Shown here piece after piece: positions 52,167 to 62,326 of a DNA stretch of 64,000 bases; within the stretch, counting starts at the first letter, position 1; every line of letters starts with the position of its first letter. Position numbers and translations under genes: made by a program. The notes below the pieces were generated by a model. That model saw only the letters and a list, made by a program, of their open reading frames with translations. It did not search any database and was not told the origin of the DNA. This DNA is from Desulfobacterium sp. (GTDB lineage: Bacteria; Desulfobacterota; Desulfobacteria; Desulfobacterales; Desulfobacteraceae), in NCBI GenBank assembly GCA_016342325.1, contig JAEINR010000012.1, positions 37,674 to 101,673 on the forward strand, read 5' to 3'.

Positions 52167-53141
52167 ATGAAACGAATTTTTGTATTACCCATCACCATTA
52201 GCGCGGCCCTTTTTGTAATGGCCTTTACCTTTACCCTGGCCCATGCCCAGGAAGAACCGGAAGGGGAAAAGGGCGGTATCTTCGGCACCATCATGGTGGG
52301 GGGGATGTACCAGACCGGAAAACCGGGGCTGTTGAGTACGGAGAACGATGATAAGAACACCTTGACCTCCCTGAATGACGGCGATAAGAGCGATTCTGAG
52401 TTCCAGGCGATCGCCATGGGCGAAATCGGCTATCGGTTTGATGAAACCGGAACCGAGGTGAGCCTGGGGTTCATGGAGGGGATGCCCGGCGTTACCCTGG
52501 CCCAGGAGGCAGGCGGTCTGGGGCGTTTTGCCCTGTCGGGCGGATATGGCCAGATGGATGTGTGGCAGGATCCCTATGTGACGGGAAAGGCCCGGCAGAA
52601 GACGGACATGGAGGTGATGGAGTTCAGCGTGGCCTGGGAGGAGATCATGGAGACCCCGTTCATGGTGGGCTACACCTTCACCAATATCGATGTGGATAAA
52701 GACCTTGCAGGCCTTCGGCACAAGGACCTCCAGCGGGACGGTAATATCCACACCCTGGAGCTGGGATCGCCCCTCTTCATGGGGGAGAACAACAGTGTGG
52801 TTGCCAATCTGGCCTACGCCATGGCCGACATGGACGGCGAGAGCAACAGTTATACCGGCTGGCACCTGGGACTTACCCACACCCTGGACATGGGGAAATG
52901 GTCCATTGAGACCACGGCAGCTGCAGGCATGCGGGACTATGACAAGGCCCACCCGGATTTCAATCGCACCCGGGACGAGAAAGAGTACGCCATCGGTACC
53001 AACTATACCCTGTATGAGCCCTTTGACATGGAGAATTACTTTGTCACTGTGTTTGCCGACTACACCTGTGTGGATGCCAACATCAAATTCTTTGATTCCT
53101 CCGACACCACAACGGGCATGGCCATTGGCTATAGCTTTTAA
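52167..53141 (+). CDS. DUF2860-like outer-membrane beta-barrel protein
   Basis: The start at ATG 52167 (CAGGAG upstream) gives 324 residues with a signal peptide (KRIFVLPITISAALFVMAF to AHAQ). The mature chain alternates short strands and turns and ends in an aromatic residue (AIGYSF), as expected for a beta-barrel inserted by the Bam machine. Segments DVWQDPYVTGKARQKTD, LQRDGNIHTLELGS and VDANIKFFD recall the DUF2860 family. It is the first gene after the RstA-like site and precedes a full RND efflux set by 15 bases. Function beyond an outer-membrane location is unknown. Confidence 0.75.
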   Translation: MKRIFVLPITISAALFVMAFTFTLAHAQEEPEGEKGGIFGTIMVGGMYQTGKPGLLSTENDDKNTLTSLNDGDKSDSEFQAIAMGEIGYRFDETGTEVSLGFMEGMPGVTLAQEAGGLGRFALSGGYGQMDVWQDPYVTGKARQKTDMEVMEFSVAWEEIMETPFMVGYTFTNIDVDKDLAGLRHKDLQRDGNIHTLELGSPLFMGENNSVVANLAYAMADMDGESNSYTGWHLGLTHTLDMGKWSIETTAAAGMRDYDKAHPDFNRTRDEKEYAIGTNYTLYEPFDMENYFVTVFADYTCVDANIKFFDSSDTTTGMAIGYSF

Positions 53142-53156
53142 CGATCCTATAATCCA

Positions 53157-54506
53157 ATGAATCCTTTATTCCTATTTGTCGCACTTACCATGGTGCTGTC
53201 CGGCTGTGTGGTCCATGAACCGGTTCAGTTGCCCCGGCTGGTTGTTCCCCAGACCTGGAGCGATGAAACTGTCAAGGCACGTTTGACGGTCACCGCCGGC
53301 CTCCTGGATCTTGTGGACGACCCCCGGGCAAGGGCCCTGGTTCAAGAGGGGTTGAACCAAAACCACGATCTCAGGGCCGCGGGCCAACGGCTGGCCGCTT
53401 CCGGGCTGCTGCTGTCAGGCCCCCTGGCAAGGCGGTTTCCCACTGTTTCGGCGGGAATGGATCTTGCCAGGAACAACCAGGGGGAGAACCATGACGTGGG
53501 CAGCCAGTTCAAGTTTAGCGGAACGGTTCGCTGGGAAGTGGATATCTGGGGACGGCTCAAGGACCTTTACGACGCGGAGGAGGCGGGTTTTCGGGCTTCC
53601 GAAGCAGATTACAGGGCGGCCATGGACTCCCTGGGTGCCAGGGTGATCACCCTCTGGATCCAGGGCGCTTCCGCAAGACAGCGCATGGCCCTGGAGGAGA
53701 AGCGGATCGAGATTCACCAAAAGAGCGAAGCCACGGTGCTTGAGCGGTATCAGCAGGGCTTGGGGAACCTCAACGATCTTGCCTCCGTCCGATCCACCGT
53801 GGAACAGGCACGGGCGGAGCTTGTGCAGGAGCAATGCGGTTATGCCGAAATCGCACGGTCCCTGGAGATCCTGGTGGGTCGGTATCCCGACGCATCCCTG
53901 GATTTCCCAGCGGAGCTGCCCCAAGTGGACCACCCCCCTGTACGGGTGCCGGGTGCCGTCCTTGAAAACAGGCCCGATATCAAGGCCCTGATGGCACGGT
54001 TGGAGGCCGCCCATCTGGTGACGGTTGCCGAAAAAAAGGCCATGTTGCCGGGGGTCACCCTTTCAGCGGACCTGTTCAAGTCCCCTGCCCAGTTGGGCGG
54101 TCTGGGGTCGGCATCCACCTTGTGGGGCACCAGCGTGTCCATTCTCCAGCCTGTTTTCAATAACCGCAGCCTCAGGGCCAAATATGAAGCCATGAAAGAG
54201 ACGGAAAAGGCCCTGGTGGACGAATATTGCCAGGCCGTGCTTCGGGCCATGAAAGAGGTGGAAAACGCCTTTGGCCGGGAGAAGGCGTTTGGAATGCAGG
54301 CGGCCCACCTTGCAAGGGCCCTGGAACAGGCAGAACAAAACAGTCGTTATTATTTCCAACGATACACCACAGGCCTTGCATCCATCCTGGATTTGAACCA
54401 GGTGAACGACCAGGCACTGCTGGTGAGAAAACGCCTGGTTGCCATCCGCAAGGCAAGGCTTATCAACCGCATTGACATGGCAAAGGCTTTAGCTTATTCG
54501 CTCTGA
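53157..54506 (+). CDS. RND efflux outer-membrane lipoprotein (TolC/NodT type)
   Basis: This 449-residue lipoprotein has a signal with lipobox LSGC, then two repeats of the outer-membrane efflux helical barrel. First-half marks include LVQEGLNQNHDLRAAGQRLAA and RWEVDIWGRLKDLYDAEEAGF. The second half has NRPDIKALMARLEAAHLVTVAEKKAMLPGVTLSADL and RYTTGLASILDLNQVNDQAL. It forms the outer-membrane exit of the pump with the adaptor and transporter that follow. Its last codons and stop coincide with a partial copy of the dispersed repeat (54492-54521). Confidence 0.9.
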   Translation: MNPLFLFVALTMVLSGCVVHEPVQLPRLVVPQTWSDETVKARLTVTAGLLDLVDDPRARALVQEGLNQNHDLRAAGQRLAASGLLLSGPLARRFPTVSAGMDLARNNQGENHDVGSQFKFSGTVRWEVDIWGRLKDLYDAEEAGFRASEADYRAAMDSLGARVITLWIQGASARQRMALEEKRIEIHQKSEATVLERYQQGLGNLNDLASVRSTVEQARAELVQEQCGYAEIARSLEILVGRYPDASLDFPAELPQVDHPPVRVPGAVLENRPDIKALMARLEAAHLVTVAEKKAMLPGVTLSADLFKSPAQLGGLGSASTLWGTSVSILQPVFNNRSLRAKYEAMKETEKALVDEYCQAVLRAMKEVENAFGREKAFGMQAAHLARALEQAEQNSRYYFQRYTTGLASILDLNQVNDQALLVRKRLVAIRKARLINRIDMAKALAYSL

Positions 54507-54521
54507 ATTTCGTGCTGTAAG
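54492..54521 (-). repeat. Partial copy of the dispersed element
   Basis: Read on the minus strand, gcacgaaattcagagcgaa matches the right end of the full copies (cacgaaaatcagagcgaa in copy 1). It supplies the last codons and stop of the outer-membrane lipoprotein gene. The left part of the element is absent. Confidence 0.45.
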
Positions 54522-54541
54522 CATGGGGGTACTTCCGAAAA

Positions 54542-55687
54542 ATGAAAAAAATGACAATTAAAAAACTGTTGGTGTTTGTCGGTGTCACGATCCTGTGTGC
54601 CGGTGGGGTGACCCTTTTGTTTGCCGGTATCAAGGATGAAATACCGGCCCTTGAACCGGAAAAACGGGTGCTGAGGCCGGTCACGGTGATAGGGGTGACG
54701 GTTGCCGACGAGACCGCCCGGATCCAGGCCTTTGGCCAGGTCAGCCCGGTGTGGACGGCCCGGCTGCGCTCCCGGGTTGCAGGCAGGATCGTCCGGGTGT
54801 CTGACCGGTTTCAGCCCGGGGCCCGGGTGGTCAAGGGCGAGGCGCTGATGAAGATCGATGATGTGGATTATGTGGCCGCAAGGGATGGGGCAAGGACACG
54901 GGTGGCCACAGCCGAGGTGGCTTTACTCAAAGAGATGGAGGAGCGGTCCCAGGCCGTGGCCGGGTGGGAACGTTCGGGTATAAAGGGCTCTCCCGGATCT
55001 GAACTGGTGTTCCATGATCCCCAGCTCAAGGCGGCAAGGGCCGAGGTGGCTGCCGCGAAATCCGCCCTTTTGACGGCGGAGCGGGATCTTGCTGCCACCA
55101 TTGTCACGGCCCCTTTTAACGGGGAGATCGTTACCCGGCGTATCAGCCGGGGGGATTCCTTGTTTGCCGGCGATGATATCGCCATGATCAACAGTGTTGA
55201 CCGGCTGGAGGTGAAGATTTTTCTGGGTGAAGATAAAGAACGGATGGTGGGGGACGATTATTTGGAAAAACCGGTGGTGATCACAAGGGGAGAGGACCAG
55301 TGGGAGGGTCGGCTGGTGAGACGGGCGGGATCCCTTGATTCCAAGACCCGGCTTCGGGCCTATTTTGTGGCCATCCCCGACTCCGGAGGAACGCTCCTGC
55401 CCGGGATGTTCGTGGATGTCTCCCTGACCGGGAAAACCCTGAAAAACGTGCTTCGCCTGCCCGAAAGCGTGCAGACCCGGGACAACACCATCTGGTACGT
55501 GGATGGGGAGGACCGACTGGCCTCGTTCACCTGCCGGCCCCTTTTCAACTGGGCCGGGACCATTGTTGTGGCGCCCCCTGATGCCTCAATGTTAAATTTT
55601 CGCATGGTAAAGAATCCCATGGCCGGTTTTATTGCCAACGAGAAGGTGGCGCCGGTTAAAGTAGAGGTGGCACCATGGAAGGGTTGA
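54542..55687 (+). CDS. RND efflux periplasmic adaptor (membrane fusion protein)
   Basis: This 381-residue protein has an N-terminal membrane anchor (TIKKLLVFVGVTILCAGGVTLLF). The lipoyl/hairpin/beta-barrel layout is that of RND adaptors: IQAFGQVSPVWTARLRSRVAGRI and GEALMKIDDVDY. A helical hairpin covers about residues 105-165, and TIVTAPFNGEIVTRRISRGD closes the lipoyl half. GSLDSKTRLRAYFVAIPD-like sequence and a membrane-proximal domain follow. It joins the inner-membrane transporter to the outer-membrane channel. It ends 13 bases inside the start of the transporter gene, so translation is coupled. Confidence 0.9.
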   Translation: MKKMTIKKLLVFVGVTILCAGGVTLLFAGIKDEIPALEPEKRVLRPVTVIGVTVADETARIQAFGQVSPVWTARLRSRVAGRIVRVSDRFQPGARVVKGEALMKIDDVDYVAARDGARTRVATAEVALLKEMEERSQAVAGWERSGIKGSPGSELVFHDPQLKAARAEVAAAKSALLTAERDLAATIVTAPFNGEIVTRRISRGDSLFAGDDIAMINSVDRLEVKIFLGEDKERMVGDDYLEKPVVITRGEDQWEGRLVRRAGSLDSKTRLRAYFVAIPDSGGTLLPGMFVDVSLTGKTLKNVLRLPESVQTRDNTIWYVDGEDRLASFTCRPLFNWAGTIVVAPPDASMLNFRMVKNPMAGFIANEKVAPVKVEVAPWKG

Positions 55688-58600
55688 CCCGGTGGTTTGT
55701 GAACAATCCGGTTGCGGCCAACCTCATTGTCCTCCTGGTCCTGGCCGGGGGCCTGCTTTCCCTGGGCACCCTGGGCATTGAGGGGTTCCCCACCATTGCT
55801 CCCAATAGTCTGACCATCGATGTCTCCTGCCCCGGGGCAAGCGCCCTGGAAGTGGATGGCGGGGTGACCCAGTGGGTTGAGCAATCATTGGAGGGGGTGC
55901 CGGGGATCAAGAAGATCTCCTCCCTCTCGTTTGAGGATGCAAGCCAGGTCACGGTGGAGAAAACCGTTGATTATGACATGATGCGGCTCATGTCCGATGT
56001 GAAGACCCGGGTGGATGGGATATCCAATCTGGTGGAGCGGGCCAAGACCCCCGTGATCACCCTGAATGAGTTCAAGGACCACGCCCTGATCGTCCAGGTG
56101 TATGGCCAGACCGACGAAAAAAGCCTCCAGCAGGCGGGACGACGGGTTAAGGACGCGCTCCTGGCCCATGCAGAGATCGCCCGGGTGGTTTCCCATGGGG
56201 AGAAAAATCCGGAAATTCGCCTGGAGGTCGACAGGTCCCGGCTCCGGGCCCTGGGGACCACCCTGGGCGATATCATTGCCGTTTTTAAAGAAAATTCGTT
56301 CACCTACCGCTCCGGTAACCTGAAGAGCGATGACGGCACCATTATGATTCGGGTGGGGAGCCAGGCCCGCACGGTTGAGGATCTGCTCAAGATTCCCCTG
56401 GTCAGCGCCAGGGACGGTTCCCGGATTATGCTGAAGGATGCGGTTTCCATTGTGGACGGTTTTGAAGCGGACGATTTTTTCTCCCTGTACCAGGGAAAAC
56501 CTTCCCTCGGATTCATCGTTTACACCGGCAAGTCGAGCCGCATCATGGATGTGAGCGCGGCGGCCCATGCCGTGGTGGATCAGCTCTCAAAGGAGTTGCC
56601 CTCTACCATTCGCCTGGATATCTGGGCTGACATGAGCACTTATATGACCCAGCGGCTCACCCTTTTGTCCAGCAATGCCTGGCAGGGGCTCTTGATCGTT
56701 TGGGGCATCCTGGCGGTTTTCCTGAGCTTCCGGTTGGCCTTTTGGGTGGCGGCGGGCATCCCCTTCAGCATTGCCGGCGCCCTCATGATGATGAACCATC
56801 GGTTCCTTGATTATACCCTGAACGACATCACCACCTTTGGTTTTATCATCGTGCTGGGCATTCTGGTGGACGATGCCGTGGTGGTGGGAGAGAGTATCTT
56901 TGAAGAGAAAAGGAACGCAGTTGATCCCGTGGAAGCCACGGTCAAGGGGGTTACCCGGGTGTCCACGGCCACCGTGTTCGGCGTGATGACCACCATGGCG
57001 GCATTTTATCCCCTCATGCTGATGAAGAACGAGCTGGGCCAGATCCTGGCCGGTTTCTCCGGGGTGATCATGGTGACCCTGGTTTTTTCCCTTTTGGAGA
57101 GCAAGCTCGTGCTGCCGGCCCACCTTGCCCGGCTTTCCCTGGACGATGCCGGAGGGTCTTCCCGGACCCTGAACCCTTGGAAACGTTTCCAGGCGATGAT
57201 GTCCAACCTCCTTGACGCCTTTAACCGCAGGATTTATGCACCCGTGCTGAAGCGGTCCCTTGCCCATCGTTACACCAGCCTGGTCGTTTTTGTATCCCTG
57301 GCCATGGCAGGTGTCTGGCTGGTGGCGTCCGGGAACGTGAAGTCCGTGTTTTTCCCCTCCATACCAGGGGACATGATCACGGTGAACCTGGAGATGAATG
57401 TGGGAAGTTCCCCCGGGCTGTTGAAGGAGATCGTGCTGTCCATCCAGGCGGATGCGGAAGCGCTCAACCGGGAAATCATGGACGAAACCCACACCACTGA
57501 AGCGCCGTTCCGACGGATCATGGCCTCGGTGACCAGTGGTGAGGGAGCGGAGGTGTATGCCGAACTCCAGCCCCAGGATGGGCGGGTGATATCGACCCTG
57601 GCCCTGGTGGATCGCTGGCGGCAACGGGTGGGGACGGTGGAGGGAGCGTCCAGGCTCACCTTTAGCGGGTCGGCTGAGATGGGGGGCGGTTTTTCCCTTG
57701 AGATCCGGTCCCGGGACGAACACGCCCTTGCCCATGCCGTTGACAGGATCACGGCCCATCTGAAGCGCCTGCCCGGGGTGTTTGATGTCCATGACGGCCT
57801 CAAGCCCGGCAATCCCGAGGTGATGATCCAGGTGAAGGCCCGGGCCCGGCATTTGGGGCTCACCCCCCGGGAGATCGCGGTGCAGCTGGGCAACCAGTTT
57901 GGGGGGATTGAGGCGGACCGGTTCCAGCGCAGGGGCAATGAGGTGAAGACGGTTTTTCGGTTGCCCCCCCACCAGCGGGACACCCTGAGTGAGCTAAAAA
58001 AGACCTCCATCCGCACCGGTCAGGGCGACCTGGTGCCCCTTTCAAGCGTGGCTGACCTGGTTCCCCAATACGCTGTTTCCTATATCTCAAGGATCGACGG
58101 GGCAAGATCCGTGTCCGTGGGGGCTTCCCTGGATAAAAATCGCATCACCCCGGAACAGGTGGTTGAAGGGCTCATTCCTGTTATGGCAGAGATTAATCGC
58201 ATCTACCCGGACCTCACCCTTGGGGTTGAAGGGGAGTTGGAAGAGACCGGCACCATGAAAAAGGGGCTTGTCAGCGCCTTGCTGCTGATTCTGCTTCTGA
58301 TCTACGCCCTGCTGGCCGTGCCCTTGAAATCCTATTGGAAGCCCCTGATCATCATGGGGGTGATTCCCTTTGGATTTGCCGGTGCCGTTGCAGGGCACCT
58401 CATCGCCGGAGTGCCCTTGAGCCTGCTTTCTTTTTTCGGCATGCTCGCCCTTGCCGGCATCGTTGTTAACGACAGCCTGGTGATGGTGACACGGTTCAAC
58501 CGTCTCATGGACACGGGTGCGTGCCTTGACACGGCGATCATGGCATCGGGCACCAGCCGGTTCCGGGCTATTTTTCTGACCACGGCCACCACGGTGTGCG

Positions 58601-58800
58601 GGCTTATCCCCCTTTTATCGGAAACCTCGGAGCAGGCCCAGTATCTGATTCCGGCAGCGGTGTCCCTGGCCTGGGGGGAGATGTTTGCCACCTTCATCAC
58701 CCTGATCCTGGTGCCGGTTCTCCTGGGTATCGCCTATGATATAAAAGGGGTTGCCGGGGCCATCCTTTCCCGGCCCCGGCGACCATCGCCGTCCATATAG
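55675..58800 (+). CDS. RND efflux transporter, inner-membrane pump
   Basis: This 1041-residue protein of the AcrB/MexB superfamily has twelve membrane helices in two halves, each with a large periplasmic loop. The proton-relay aspartates D399 and D400 lie in LGILVDDAVVVGESIFEE of helix four. The start WFVNNPVAANLIVLLVLAGGLLSL and the second-half FGMLALAGIVVNDSLVMVTRF are typical. Sequence features such as LVERAKTPVITLNEF place it in the group often annotated as hydrophobe/amphiphile exporters rather than metal pumps. With the adaptor and TolC-like protein it makes a complete export machine, probably induced through the divergent RstA/RstB-like system. The substrate is unknown. Confidence 0.92.
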   Translation: MEGLTRWFVNNPVAANLIVLLVLAGGLLSLGTLGIEGFPTIAPNSLTIDVSCPGASALEVDGGVTQWVEQSLEGVPGIKKISSLSFEDASQVTVEKTVDYDMMRLMSDVKTRVDGISNLVERAKTPVITLNEFKDHALIVQVYGQTDEKSLQQAGRRVKDALLAHAEIARVVSHGEKNPEIRLEVDRSRLRALGTTLGDIIAVFKENSFTYRSGNLKSDDGTIMIRVGSQARTVEDLLKIPLVSARDGSRIMLKDAVSIVDGFEADDFFSLYQGKPSLGFIVYTGKSSRIMDVSAAAHAVVDQLSKELPSTIRLDIWADMSTYMTQRLTLLSSNAWQGLLIVWGILAVFLSFRLAFWVAAGIPFSIAGALMMMNHRFLDYTLNDITTFGFIIVLGILVDDAVVVGESIFEEKRNAVDPVEATVKGVTRVSTATVFGVMTTMAAFYPLMLMKNELGQILAGFSGVIMVTLVFSLLESKLVLPAHLARLSLDDAGGSSRTLNPWKRFQAMMSNLLDAFNRRIYAPVLKRSLAHRYTSLVVFVSLAMAGVWLVASGNVKSVFFPSIPGDMITVNLEMNVGSSPGLLKEIVLSIQADAEALNREIMDETHTTEAPFRRIMASVTSGEGAEVYAELQPQDGRVISTLALVDRWRQRVGTVEGASRLTFSGSAEMGGGFSLEIRSRDEHALAHAVDRITAHLKRLPGVFDVHDGLKPGNPEVMIQVKARARHLGLTPREIAVQLGNQFGGIEADRFQRRGNEVKTVFRLPPHQRDTLSELKKTSIRTGQGDLVPLSSVADLVPQYAVSYISRIDGARSVSVGASLDKNRITPEQVVEGLIPVMAEINRIYPDLTLGVEGELEETGTMKKGLVSALLLILLLIYALLAVPLKSYWKPLIIMGVIPFGFAGAVAGHLIAGVPLSLLSFFGMLALAGIVVNDSLVMVTRFNRLMDTGACLDTAIMASGTSRFRAIFLTTATTVCGLIPLLSETSEQAQYLIPAAVSLAWGEMFATFITLILVPVLLGIAYDIKGVAGAILSRPRRPSPSI

Positions 58801-58836
58801 CCTCGGGCTGAGGATCATGTGTTCTTGGGGCAGGCG

Positions 58837-61800
58837 CTATTTTTTATCAATCTTGAACCAGCTGACCATGGCTCTGATCTCGCCTGCCTGGTGGGTGAGG
58901 TGGTCGGCGCCAGCCATGACCTGGCCGCTGTTTTGTGAGATCTCGTCCATGGAGCGGTTCAACCCTTCCATGGTCGCTGCCATGGTGGTGGACAGGGTAC
59001 TGCTCTGGTTCACGCCGGTCTTTACATGGTCGATCATTGTCGATGCAAGGGCTGCATTGGCGGCGATTCCGGAGAAGGTGACCGACTGCTCCTCCACGGC
59101 CGTTGCAATGGTTTCCATGGTTTTATGGACCGAGTGGATCACCGTATCGGTATTCCCTATGGCGGAAACCGTATGGCGGGTGGCTTCCTGGATCTCCAGA
59201 ATCTGGTTCCTGATGTCCAGGGTTGCGGTTTCGGTCTGTTGGGAGAGGACTTTAATCTCATTGGCCACCACGGCAAAGCCTTTGCCTGCATGGCCGGCCC
59301 TGGCCGCCTCAATGGTGGCGTTCAGGGCCAAAAGGTTGGTCTGCCGGGAAATGGCGGTGATGGTGGCCGTGACGCTGTCGATCTTTTCCGTTGCCGTGGT
59401 AAGCACCCGGACCTGGGTTGACACGGTCCGGGCCCGGGTGACGGCTTCGTTGGTCTCTGTGGTGGCATTGTCACAGTTGTGGGCAATCTCTTCCAGGGTC
59501 TGGTTGAGTTGATCCGAGGAAACGGCCATGGCGGATACGTTGGATGCAGCCGTGTCCATGGACGCTGTCATCTCTTTCAGGTGATCCCTGAGGCGTTGTG
59601 AGTCAGCTGTAACCCGTGTGGCGGTGGTGGCCACCGCTTTTGTCTCGGCCGTCATGGCGGAGGAGACGGTTGTTAATCCGTTGGCAGCCAGGTCCAGGCC
59701 TTCCGAGGTGGTGAGGATCCCTTTGACCACGGATTTCAAGGTTCGGATAAAGGAGTTGATGGTTGCGGCAAGCTCCCTGAGCTCGGCCGTCCTGGGCAGG
59801 GTCAGTGCCAGGGTGAGGTCCCCTTCTGTTTCCACCTCCTTGACCCTGGAGATCACGGTGAGAATGGGACTGACCACCGATTTAGCAAGGAGGATACCCA
59901 GGAGGGCACCCAGGGCGATCATGGAAACCGTGGCAATCGCCAGTATCAGGGTCGCCCGGGAGGCGCCCTCCTGGGCCCTGCGTTTGATGGTGTCGGCCAG
60001 CTCAAGAAATTCATTTGCCGGTACCGTGGCCCCCACGATCAGGTCGTAATCACCCACCACAAGGTGCTTGGCCGAACCGTAGCGGTCCATGCCCCGGACA
60101 CTGCTCCTGCCCTGCCACAGGCGGTTGTTTGTGACCCCATTCAGGAGGGTCGCCCATGGCAGGCCGATGCTTTTGCCGCCCAGGGTGTCGGTGTTCCCGG
60201 GGGCGTCCCCGGGGGAACTGAGAAACCGGCCCCTGAAGTCGGCCACATAGGCGTGGCCCGATTGGCCATAGACCCTGTTTTCCAAGGTTTCCCACACAAG
60301 TTCCCAGTTAAACCGGGCCGTGACAATGCCCAGGGCCTTGTTGTCGGGGACAATGGCCCCGGCCAGGGGCAGGAAGGGGGTTCCCTGGCCAGGATTCACC
60401 CGGTCCCAGATCACGGTTTGACCGGGGGTGTCGAACTGCGGTTGGAACCGTTCCTCCAGGGGGGAGCCCGGGTTGAAATGGGGGTCGCCCGCCTGGCCCA
60501 ATACGCTTTTGTCTCCATCGATTACAGCAACATTGGAGAACAGGGGGAGGGTTTTTCCGTTGATCCTGACCCTGGCGGTTTCCAGGAAATGGTTCAATTC
60601 CCTGTTCAGATCGTCCCCGGTGGTCCTGGGGGATTGAAACTCTTCCCAGAATCCCACCATAACAACGATCCATTCCCAGTCGGGAACCACGGTTCCCATG
60701 GCAAAGCCCTTTCGCTCATCAATGGTCACAGGGGTCAAAGATATGGTTTTGTCCTCTCGTTCGAATCCCGGTTGCACCAGGGGGGCAAGCCCGATTTCGC
60801 CGGCGGATCGCCCTTCCATTGAAGGATCGGGGTGGAAGAGAATGGTGCCTGAAAGATCCATCACCAGGGGATATCCCGTGGCGCCCAGCCGGGTGTTGTG
60901 GAGGGTCGCTGCAACAGCCTCAAGCTCCTTTTCCCTGACCCCCACCGAGATCATCCCCACCGGGACGGCATCAACGTCCTTAAGCTCTTTGAACAGGGCC
61001 AGGTAGTGATCCTGGCCCATGAACACCCGTCTTTCATAGGGCGGTTTTTTGGGTAGGGGGTTCGTCGACCCTCCTGGTTGCAGGTTCGTCAACCCTCCTG
61101 GTAGCGAGTTCGTCGACCCTCCTGGTCGCAAGTTCGTCAACCCTTCTGGTTGCGAATTCGTTAATCCTTCCGGGGGCCTGGGGAGGACCTCTCCCATGGC
61201 ACGTTCTCCATCGGTGGCTCTTGCTCCGGTGGTTTTTGCTCCGGTGGCAACGGCCAGCAAATCTCCCTGGGCGTTCATCCGCTGGAACAGGGTGCAGGTA
61301 CTTCCCACCAGGGATTCTACCCTGTCCACCACCGGGAGGGTGGCTTCCCGGGTCAGCGCCGGAGAGAGGGTGTCAAACCCGACCTGGAGCAGGGGCAGCA
61401 CTACAGGGCTTGATTGGCGGGTTGCAGGGTTCCGGGCCTGCCATTCTACGGTAAGCCCCTCCTGCTCGATGCCCCCGGACGCCTCCAGGATATAGTCTGC
61501 AACCATGAGATCGGCCTGGAGCTTCTGAAGGATGAGTCGCCTTTGGGAGGCGATGGTGCGTACGACCCCCTCCAGGGCTTGGGTGGTTTCCCTGACCACC
61601 CGGTCTCGGTCCTGGAAGGGTGCTTCCCGGGGGAAGCAACCGGTTACCACGGCCTGGGTGGAAAGGGCCTGCACCTCCTGTTCCGCCCGGGTAAGGAGCT
61701 GGCGGATCCGCTGGTGGTCCTTGAGAACCCCTTGGCCCAGCAGCTCCATGGCCTGGTGGGTCAGGCCCCCATAGGACTGTGTCACCGAGGCCCGGCTGAA

Positions 61801-61926
61801 GGCCCTGAACTGCTGGAGGCCCAACCCCCCGATCACAAGGCTTGGCACAATGACCAGGCCAAGCCCCATGGCAATCATCTTTTTCTTGAGCCCAAACGCT
61901 CTCCAGGATGTAATCCAATGGCCCAT
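58837..61926 (-). CDS. Large membrane methyl-accepting chemotaxis protein
   Basis: This 1029-residue protein has an N-terminal membrane helix ([23 protein letters not shown]). A very long periplasmic sensor (about 40-660) follows with at least two Cache-like stretches: [28 protein letters not shown] near residue 350 and [21 protein letters not shown] near residue 560. A second membrane helix, a HAMP-like segment ([21 protein letters not shown]) and the methyl-accepting domain with tip [35 protein letters not shown] come next. AAAGGAG precedes the ATG. Residues about 249-289 are five copies of an 8-residue repeat of the P-x-G-x-T-N type, probably a flexible linker. It senses an unknown ligand and signals to the chemotaxis or a related CheA system. 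Confidence 0.9.
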   Translation of the reverse strand: MGHWITSWRAFGLKKKMIAMGLGLVIVPSLVIGGLGLQQFRAFSRASVTQSYGGLTHQAMELLGQGVLKDHQRIRQLLTRAEQEVQALSTQAVVTGCFPREAPFQDRDRVVRETTQALEGVVRTIASQRRLILQKLQADLMVADYILEASGGIEQEGLTVEWQARNPATRQSSPVVLPLLQVGFDTLSPALTREATLPVVDRVESLVGSTCTLFQRMNAQGDLLAVATGAKTTGARATDGERAMGEVLPRPPEGLTNSQPEGLTNLRPGGSTNSLPGGLTNLQPGGSTNPLPKKPPYERRVFMGQDHYLALFKELKDVDAVPVGMISVGVREKELEAVAATLHNTRLGATGYPLVMDLSGTILFHPDPSMEGRSAGEIGLAPLVQPGFEREDKTISLTPVTIDERKGFAMGTVVPDWEWIVVMVGFWEEFQSPRTTGDDLNRELNHFLETARVRINGKTLPLFSNVAVIDGDKSVLGQAGDPHFNPGSPLEERFQPQFDTPGQTVIWDRVNPGQGTPFLPLAGAIVPDNKALGIVTARFNWELVWETLENRVYGQSGHAYVADFRGRFLSSPGDAPGNTDTLGGKSIGLPWATLLNGVTNNRLWQGRSSVRGMDRYGSAKHLVVGDYDLIVGATVPANEFLELADTIKRRAQEGASRATLILAIATVSMIALGALLGILLAKSVVSPILTVISRVKEVETEGDLTLALTLPRTAELRELAATINSFIRTLKSVVKGILTTSEGLDLAANGLTTVSSAMTAETKAVATTATRVTADSQRLRDHLKEMTASMDTAASNVSAMAVSSDQLNQTLEEIAHNCDNATTETNEAVTRARTVSTQVRVLTTATEKIDSVTATITAISRQTNLLALNATIEAARAGHAGKGFAVVANEIKVLSQQTETATLDIRNQILEIQEATRHTVSAIGNTDTVIHSVHKTMETIATAVEEQSVTFSGIAANAALASTMIDHVKTGVNQSSTLSTTMAATMEGLNRSMDEISQNSGQVMAGADHLTHQAGEIRAMVSWFKIDKK
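61060..61179 (-). repeat. 24-bp tandem repeat x5 in the methyl-accepting gene
   Basis: Five 24-bp units starting at 61060, 61084, 61108, 61132 and 61156 each contain ttcgtcRacccTcctggt or a close variant. They encode 8-residue repeats such as [16 protein letters not shown] and PGGLTNLQ. Unit five is the most diverged. The period is a multiple of three, so copy changes keep the frame. Confidence 0.85.
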
Positions 61927-62326
61927 GTCGACTCCTTTTTTCCGTTGTTTTCTTGATACATCAATCCGGAAAAGGAGGCTAACAGAGAACTATTAGCAGG
62001 TCGTGAGCCCTGGGTAAGGGTCTGGTGAGTCAACCGTGAATTCCCGGATGCCCATGAAATATAAGGGGCTCGGTGGATTTTTCCGGGAAATCTTCTTTTG
62101 GGACCGGGCCCATATGAGGGGGCTTTGTCTCCATATAAATCTTCATTCTTCATTATTTCTTCATGAACCGGATGCTATCGTGCACATCGTTGGAAAAAAA
62201 TAATGACTAATGGCTTAAATGTTTACGGCAGAAGGAGCAGCATTATGGCGCTTTGGGGAGGAGGGACAACAGGAGGAAAAATTGCTCTTTTATCAACAAA
62301 CGCAAATCTACTATGAGGTTCATATT
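61927..62326. other. Intergenic region between the methyl-accepting and methyltransferase genes
   Basis: I see no supported gene or RNA. The left edge holds the ribosome site of the minus-strand gene. Base composition becomes AT-richer from about 62100, marking the beginning of the less GC-rich right end of the window. An in-frame extension of the methyltransferase to 62219 exists but is not family-like. Confidence 0.4.

Noticed and set aside
56587..57972. 461-residue minus-strand frame inside the RND pump gene
   Set aside because: Shadow of a strongly supported transporter gene; composition is typical of antisense GC-rich frames.
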